From Oryzomonas japonica (GTDB taxonomy: Bacteria > Desulfobacterota > Desulfuromonadia > Geobacterales > Pseudopelobacteraceae), in contig NZ_VZQZ01000002.1 of the NCBI RefSeq assembly GCF_008802365.1, positions 479,829-543,828 on the forward strand: a stretch of 64,000 bases of DNA, given 5' to 3'. Each line of letters opens with the position of its first letter. Positions within the stretch are counted from its first letter, which is position 1. The notes beneath the pieces were generated by a model. It was not told the DNA's origin. It made no database searches and saw only the letters and a list, made by a program, of their open reading frames with translations. Positions 58,494 through 64,000 of the stretch are shown here, in pieces. The position numbers and the translations under genes were made by a program.

Positions 58494-60092
58494 CTATATG
58501 CTCATATTCTTGACGGTCCCCTTGTGCAGGAACAGGTCGAAGGTCACCTTGGTGCCGATCAGCGAGGTAAACAGGTTGATGATGACACCCAGGCTGAGGG
58601 AAACGGCAAATCCCTTGACCGGACCGGTGCCGAACTGGAACAGCACCGCCGCCGTGATCAGGGTGGTGATGTGGGAGTCCATTATGGTCAGGAAGGCCTT
58701 GTCATAACCCGCATCCAGAGCTGCCTTGGGGCTTTTCCCCAACGCAAGCTCCTCGCGGATACGCTCGAAGATCAGAACGTTGGAGTCAACCGACATACCG
58801 ATCAGAAGGACGATAGCGGCGATGCCCGGCAGGGTCAGGGTTGCTCCCATGGCCGCCAGCGCCCCCATCAGATAGATTACGTTCAGCACCATGCCCACGT
58901 TGGCCACCATGCCGGACAGTTTGTAGTAGATCGCCATAAAGACAACGACCAGAACCACCCCGATCAGGCCGGCCATCAATCCCTTGTTGATGGAATCCTG
59001 TCCCAGGGAGGGGCCGACGGTCACGTTCTGAATGATCTTGACCGGCGCGGGGAGCGCCCCGGCGCGGAGTACGATGGCCAGGTCGGAGGCGGTTTTTTCG
59101 GTGAAATTGCCCGATATCTGGGCACTGCCGCCGGAGATGCGCTCCCGAATGACCGGGGCTGAATAGATATTGTTGTCCAACACGATGGCAAAGCGCTTGC
59201 CCACGTTGGCGGCGGTCACCTGATCAAACAGCTTGGCGCCCAGGGAGTTGAAGTCGATGGCCACATAGGGCTGGTTGAACTGGGAGTCAATGCGCACCTG
59301 GGCGTCGGTCAGCAGGTCGCCGGTGATGAGCGATTTTTTCTGCAGCACGTAGGGCACTTCGCTGACGGCACCGGTGGCCGCGTCCACGGACTTCTCTTTC
59401 ATGATTTCAGCATCGTCGGGAATGGTGACCGCGGAGGGAGGAATATCCTCACGAACCATCTTGAACTCAAGCCGCGCTGTGCGCCCGATCAGTTCGATGG
59501 CGCGTTGCGGGTCCTTGATGCCGGGAAGCTGCACGACGATATGATTGATACCCTCGCGCTGAATGATCGGTTCGGAGACGCCGAACTGGTCTATCCTGTT
59601 CCTGATGGTCTCCAGGGCCTGCTGAACCGCCTTGTCCTTGCGGTCTTGGGCGTCCTTTTCGTTCACCCGCAGGCTCAGGGCGACAAAACCGCCTTCATCG
59701 TGGAGAGGGCTCTGCTCATAGGTGGGGTATTTGTCCTTGAGAAGCTTCTGCACCGCATCGGCAGTCCCCTTTTCATACAGAACCACTGTAACCGCGTCGG
59801 AACCGGTACGGCTGATTCGCTTGAAATGGAGGTTCTTTCCGGTCAGCGTGTCTTCCAGATCGGTAGCCACGATATCCAGGGTACCTTCGACCGCCTTCTG
59901 GGTATCCACTTCGAGCACCAGGTGCGTGCCGCCCTGAAGGTCAAGACCCAGATGGATCTTGTCTTTGGGAAGTACACTCCACCAGGATGGCAGTTTGGAT
60001 ACCAGGGTCGGGGTCAGGTAGAGAAACGACAGCAGGACGAAAATGCCTATAAGGCCAATACGCCAGCCAATTCCTTTCGGCATGAGGCTCAT
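58494..60092 (-). CDS. secD: SecD, protein-export membrane protein
   Basis: The 532-residue protein has the motif GLDLQGGTHLVLEV after helix 1, a large periplasmic region (about 60-340), and five C-terminal helices with IGMSVDSNVLIFERIREEL. It is the partner of SecF. The 70 bp between it and yajC show no further feature. Confidence 0.95.
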   Translation of the reverse strand: MSLMPKGIGWRIGLIGIFVLLSFLYLTPTLVSKLPSWWSVLPKDKIHLGLDLQGGTHLVLEVDTQKAVEGTLDIVATDLEDTLTGKNLHFKRISRTGSDAVTVVLYEKGTADAVQKLLKDKYPTYEQSPLHDEGGFVALSLRVNEKDAQDRKDKAVQQALETIRNRIDQFGVSEPIIQREGINHIVVQLPGIKDPQRAIELIGRTARLEFKMVREDIPPSAVTIPDDAEIMKEKSVDAATGAVSEVPYVLQKKSLITGDLLTDAQVRIDSQFNQPYVAIDFNSLGAKLFDQVTAANVGKRFAIVLDNNIYSAPVIRERISGGSAQISGNFTEKTASDLAIVLRAGALPAPVKIIQNVTVGPSLGQDSINKGLMAGLIGVVLVVVFMAIYYKLSGMVANVGMVLNVIYLMGALAAMGATLTLPGIAAIVLLIGMSVDSNVLIFERIREELALGKSPKAALDAGYDKAFLTIMDSHITTLITAAVLFQFGTGPVKGFAVSLSLGVIINLFTSLIGTKVTFDLFLHKGTVKNMSI

Positions 60093-60162
60093 TCTCCCTT
60101 CGATGTAATTGCATTATATACCGTGTTGCACTTCGTGCCCTGTTACGGTTGTAACATTTTAC

Positions 60163-60486
60163 CTAGTCTTTCTTTATGGTTGCGACATAGCTCTTGGTGA
60201 TCTTGATGTTGACGCCGGGCGCAACCTCCATGGTCACAATGGTGTCGTCAACCGAAGTAACCTTGCCATGCACCCCGCCGGCAGTGATGATAAGATCGCC
60301 CTTTTTGAGGGCCTCCAGCAGGGTTCTGTGTTCCTTGGCCTTCTTCTGCTGCGGGCGGATCAACAGGAAGTAAAAAATGCCGAACATCAAAACCAAGGGA
60401 ATTGCCTGCTGAAAAGCGGCCATTCCACCCGCCTGCCCTGTTGCTCCCCCTGGGGGCCCTGCCATCGCAAACGCTAATCCTAACAT
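60163..60486 (-). CDS. yajC: YajC, preprotein translocase subunit
   Basis: A 107-residue protein with one hydrophobic helix (about residues 28-45, LVLMFGIFYFLLIRPQQKK) and the typical following GDLIITAGGVHGKV. It belongs to the SecDF-YajC complex. Its N-terminus is a little longer and Gly-rich. It starts right after the tgt stop. Confidence 0.94.
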   Translation of the reverse strand: MLGLAFAMAGPPGGATGQAGGMAAFQQAIPLVLMFGIFYFLLIRPQQKKAKEHRTLLEALKKGDLIITAGGVHGKVTSVDDTIVTMEVAPGVNIKITKSYVATIKKD

Positions 60487-62663
<2,177 letters not shown>

Positions 62664-62677
62664 AACAGTACGACCGT

Positions 62678-63835
62678 TCAGCGAATGTCAGAGAGCATTT
62701 TGAGTTCTGTGCCGGGATAATAGTAGGAAAGAATCTCGGCGTACGAAAAACCTTCCAGGGCCCGCTGTTTGGCGCCCCACTGGCAGAGCCCCACGCCGTG
62801 CCCATTGCCTAAGCCGGAAAAGACCGCATCACCGTTAACAACCTTGACGGTGAAATTGGTACTCTTGATGACTCCGTAACCGACAGCCTTGCGGAACTGA
62901 TCGCCGGTTATGGCGATATCGCCCCGTTGAACCACGGCAATGACGGTTTTCAACCGGCCCCGATTGTTGCGGGCCCCACCCCGGATATCCGTCAAGCCTG
63001 CCGCCTTGAAACCGGCGGCCCTGAGCCTGCCCTCCAGCTCTCTCAGGGGCAGCCTCTGGTCCCAGGAACTGGACGACGACAACAGGCAGTACTGGCAATC
63101 GACTCCTTTGAGATAGGGGATGCTTGCCCCCCACACATTCTCCGCCGCCTCGGTTTTGCCGCCGCAGTTGGAGTGATAAAATGCCTGAATGACGGCGCCT
63201 TCGTATGTCAGCACCTCGCCGGCTGTTTCGGAAACCCCTCGCCGGGCACGGCTGTCCTCGATCTCGCAGCCGTTATACACCTGGTCGATAACCGATGATT
63301 CGAGATGGTACAGCGCATTGCGCCGGGCCTCTCTCCGGTTGATGGCATAGGTTCTGGCGATCACCGCCTGGGCCTTGATCGCCTCGATCGGCCAGGCGGA
63401 GGATATCTCGCAATTGATCAACCCGACGAGGTAGTCTTCGAGGGGCAACTCGTTGACGACCACCAGCCCTTTATCGCTAAAGCTTATCTCGGCTATCCCG
63501 CGGTACGGTTTCCCATTGATCTGGACTGCCGAAGCCGCCGAGAAGACCAGCCGGCGATAGGTGACACCATCCACCGCCACCTCACCACGACTCGCCTTGA
63601 CAGTCACCGGGGCTTTCACGGCAACTGCGGCGCCGCTTTCCCTCACCGCCAGGAGGCCTTCGCCGTCCACGGTGACACCTTGGGCGTTCTTGGCGATTGC
63701 GACCCTGATCGTATCTGACGAAAGCGCGGCATCACTCTTGCGCCCCGCTGAAACAACAAAGGCCGTGACAATCAAAAATCCGACCAGGAATATGCGTATC
63801 TTTATCAGTTGCAAAACTCGATGATAAGACCACAT
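62678..63835 (-). CDS. SpoIID/LytB-domain protein
   Basis: From the ATG at 63835 (AGGAAG ribosome site) the 385-residue product has a signal or anchor helix (about 10-32) and a SpoIID/LytB domain: PLEDYLVGLINCEISSAWPIEAIKAQAVIARTYA, YHSNCGGKTE, and GNGHGVGLCQWGA. SpoIID is a lytic transglycosylase acting on denuded peptidoglycan; in non-sporulating bacteria these proteins probably act in cell-wall remodelling. An IS3 element begins 29 bp upstream of the start. Confidence 0.88.
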   Translation of the reverse strand: MWSYHRVLQLIKIRIFLVGFLIVTAFVVSAGRKSDAALSSDTIRVAIAKNAQGVTVDGEGLLAVRESGAAVAVKAPVTVKASRGEVAVDGVTYRRLVFSAASAVQINGKPYRGIAEISFSDKGLVVVNELPLEDYLVGLINCEISSAWPIEAIKAQAVIARTYAINRREARRNALYHLESSVIDQVYNGCEIEDSRARRGVSETAGEVLTYEGAVIQAFYHSNCGGKTEAAENVWGASIPYLKGVDCQYCLLSSSSSWDQRLPLRELEGRLRAAGFKAAGLTDIRGGARNNRGRLKTVIAVVQRGDIAITGDQFRKAVGYGVIKSTNFTVKVVNGDAVFSGLGNGHGVGLCQWGAKQRALEGFSYAEILSYYYPGTELKMLSDIR

Positions 63836-63863
63836 AAACGGGCTTCCTGTCAATTTGTTTTAA

Positions 63864-64000
63864 TGTCCGGCTGACCTTATCCCCTGAAACTGTTCCATTG
63901 CAAACTTAGTGATTTCGGTCTAGAAACTCCAAAAGGAGACTAGACATGAAGCCGAGACGTTTCACCGAAGAGCAGATCATTGGCATCCTGAAACAGGCAC
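63864..64000 (+). mobile_element. IS3-family insertion sequence, left end (cut by window edge)
   Basis: The transposase gene at 63946 and the TGTCCGGCTGACC start at 63864 are consistent with the left end of an IS3-family element; the remainder is outside the window. The exact left boundary cannot be fixed from one end. Confidence 0.65.
63946..64000 (+). CDS. IS3-family transposase OrfA (start only)
   Basis: An ATG with an AAAAGGAG ribosome site is followed by MKPRRFTEEQIIGILKQA, the helix-turn-helix N-terminus of the IS3 OrfA family. Only 18 codons are in the window. Whether the element is intact cannot be seen. Confidence 0.85.
   Translation, partial: MKPRRFTEEQIIGILKQA

Overview
The window is chromosomal DNA from a Geobacter-like member of the Desulfuromonadia (Geobacterales). 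The grounds are a short e-pilin type PilA followed by a small secreted PilA-C-type protein, the pilB-pilT-pilC-pilS order, a DUF4388 (PATAN) response regulator beside a chemosensory operon, many PAS-type kinases, and GC-rich, tightly packed operons with ATGA-type overlaps. I cannot name the species. Coding density is high, no intergenic gap exceeds about 300 bp, and I found no tRNA, rRNA or CRISPR array.

Layout. 0-7.2 kb (minus): type IV pilus genes pilB, pilT, pilC, pilS, then an FtsX-type permease and the start of a membrane protein cut by the window edge. 7.3-9.4 kb (plus): purM-purN and rpsT. 9.5-11.5 kb: a hybrid sensor kinase. 11.6-15.7 kb (minus): holA, lptE, leuS. 15.7-25.5 kb (minus): a chemosensory operon without a receptor gene: PATAN-REC, CheY-like, cheA, ExeA-like ATPase, two cheW, a HEAT-repeat protein, cheR, cheB. 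25.5-31 kb (minus): der, era, glnS, miaB. 31.2-32.4 kb (plus): a DJ-1/PfpI domain fused to an HD-GYP phosphodiesterase. 32.4-34.4 kb (minus): zinc uptake operon fur(zur)-znuC-znuB with a readable promoter and operator. 34.6-41.3 kb (minus): pilR, pilA, a PilA-C-like gene, a TMTC-like membrane TPR protein and an ABC-2 transporter. 41.5-44.6 kb: a MacAB-like exporter. 44.8-51.6 kb: eno, a large CheR-PAS-kinase fusion, pgi. 51.7-56.9 kb: hrpB, a CDF cation transporter, recJ. 56.9-63.8 kb: a TPR protein, secF, secD, yajC, tgt, queA and a SpoIID-like protein. An IS3-family element begins at the right edge.

How it fits together. Pilus assembly is encoded in two blocks about 32 kb apart, so the sensor kinase PilS is separated from its presumed partner PilR and from pilA, which has a clear sigma-54 promoter. 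PilB carries a tandem MshEN-type motif that binds c-di-GMP in characterised relatives. The PATAN-REC protein of the chemosensory operon carries a degenerate copy of the same motif pair with the same linker length. With an HD-GYP fusion also present, this suggests, as inference only, a c-di-GMP and chemosensory control circuit acting on the pilus motor.

The most unusual items are the DJ-1/HD-GYP fusion, the MshEN-like segment in the PATAN-REC protein, the split pil locus, and two kinds of intergenic inverted-repeat element (a pair at 29.5 and 51.6 kb, and a terminal-inverted-repeat element at 41.3 kb).
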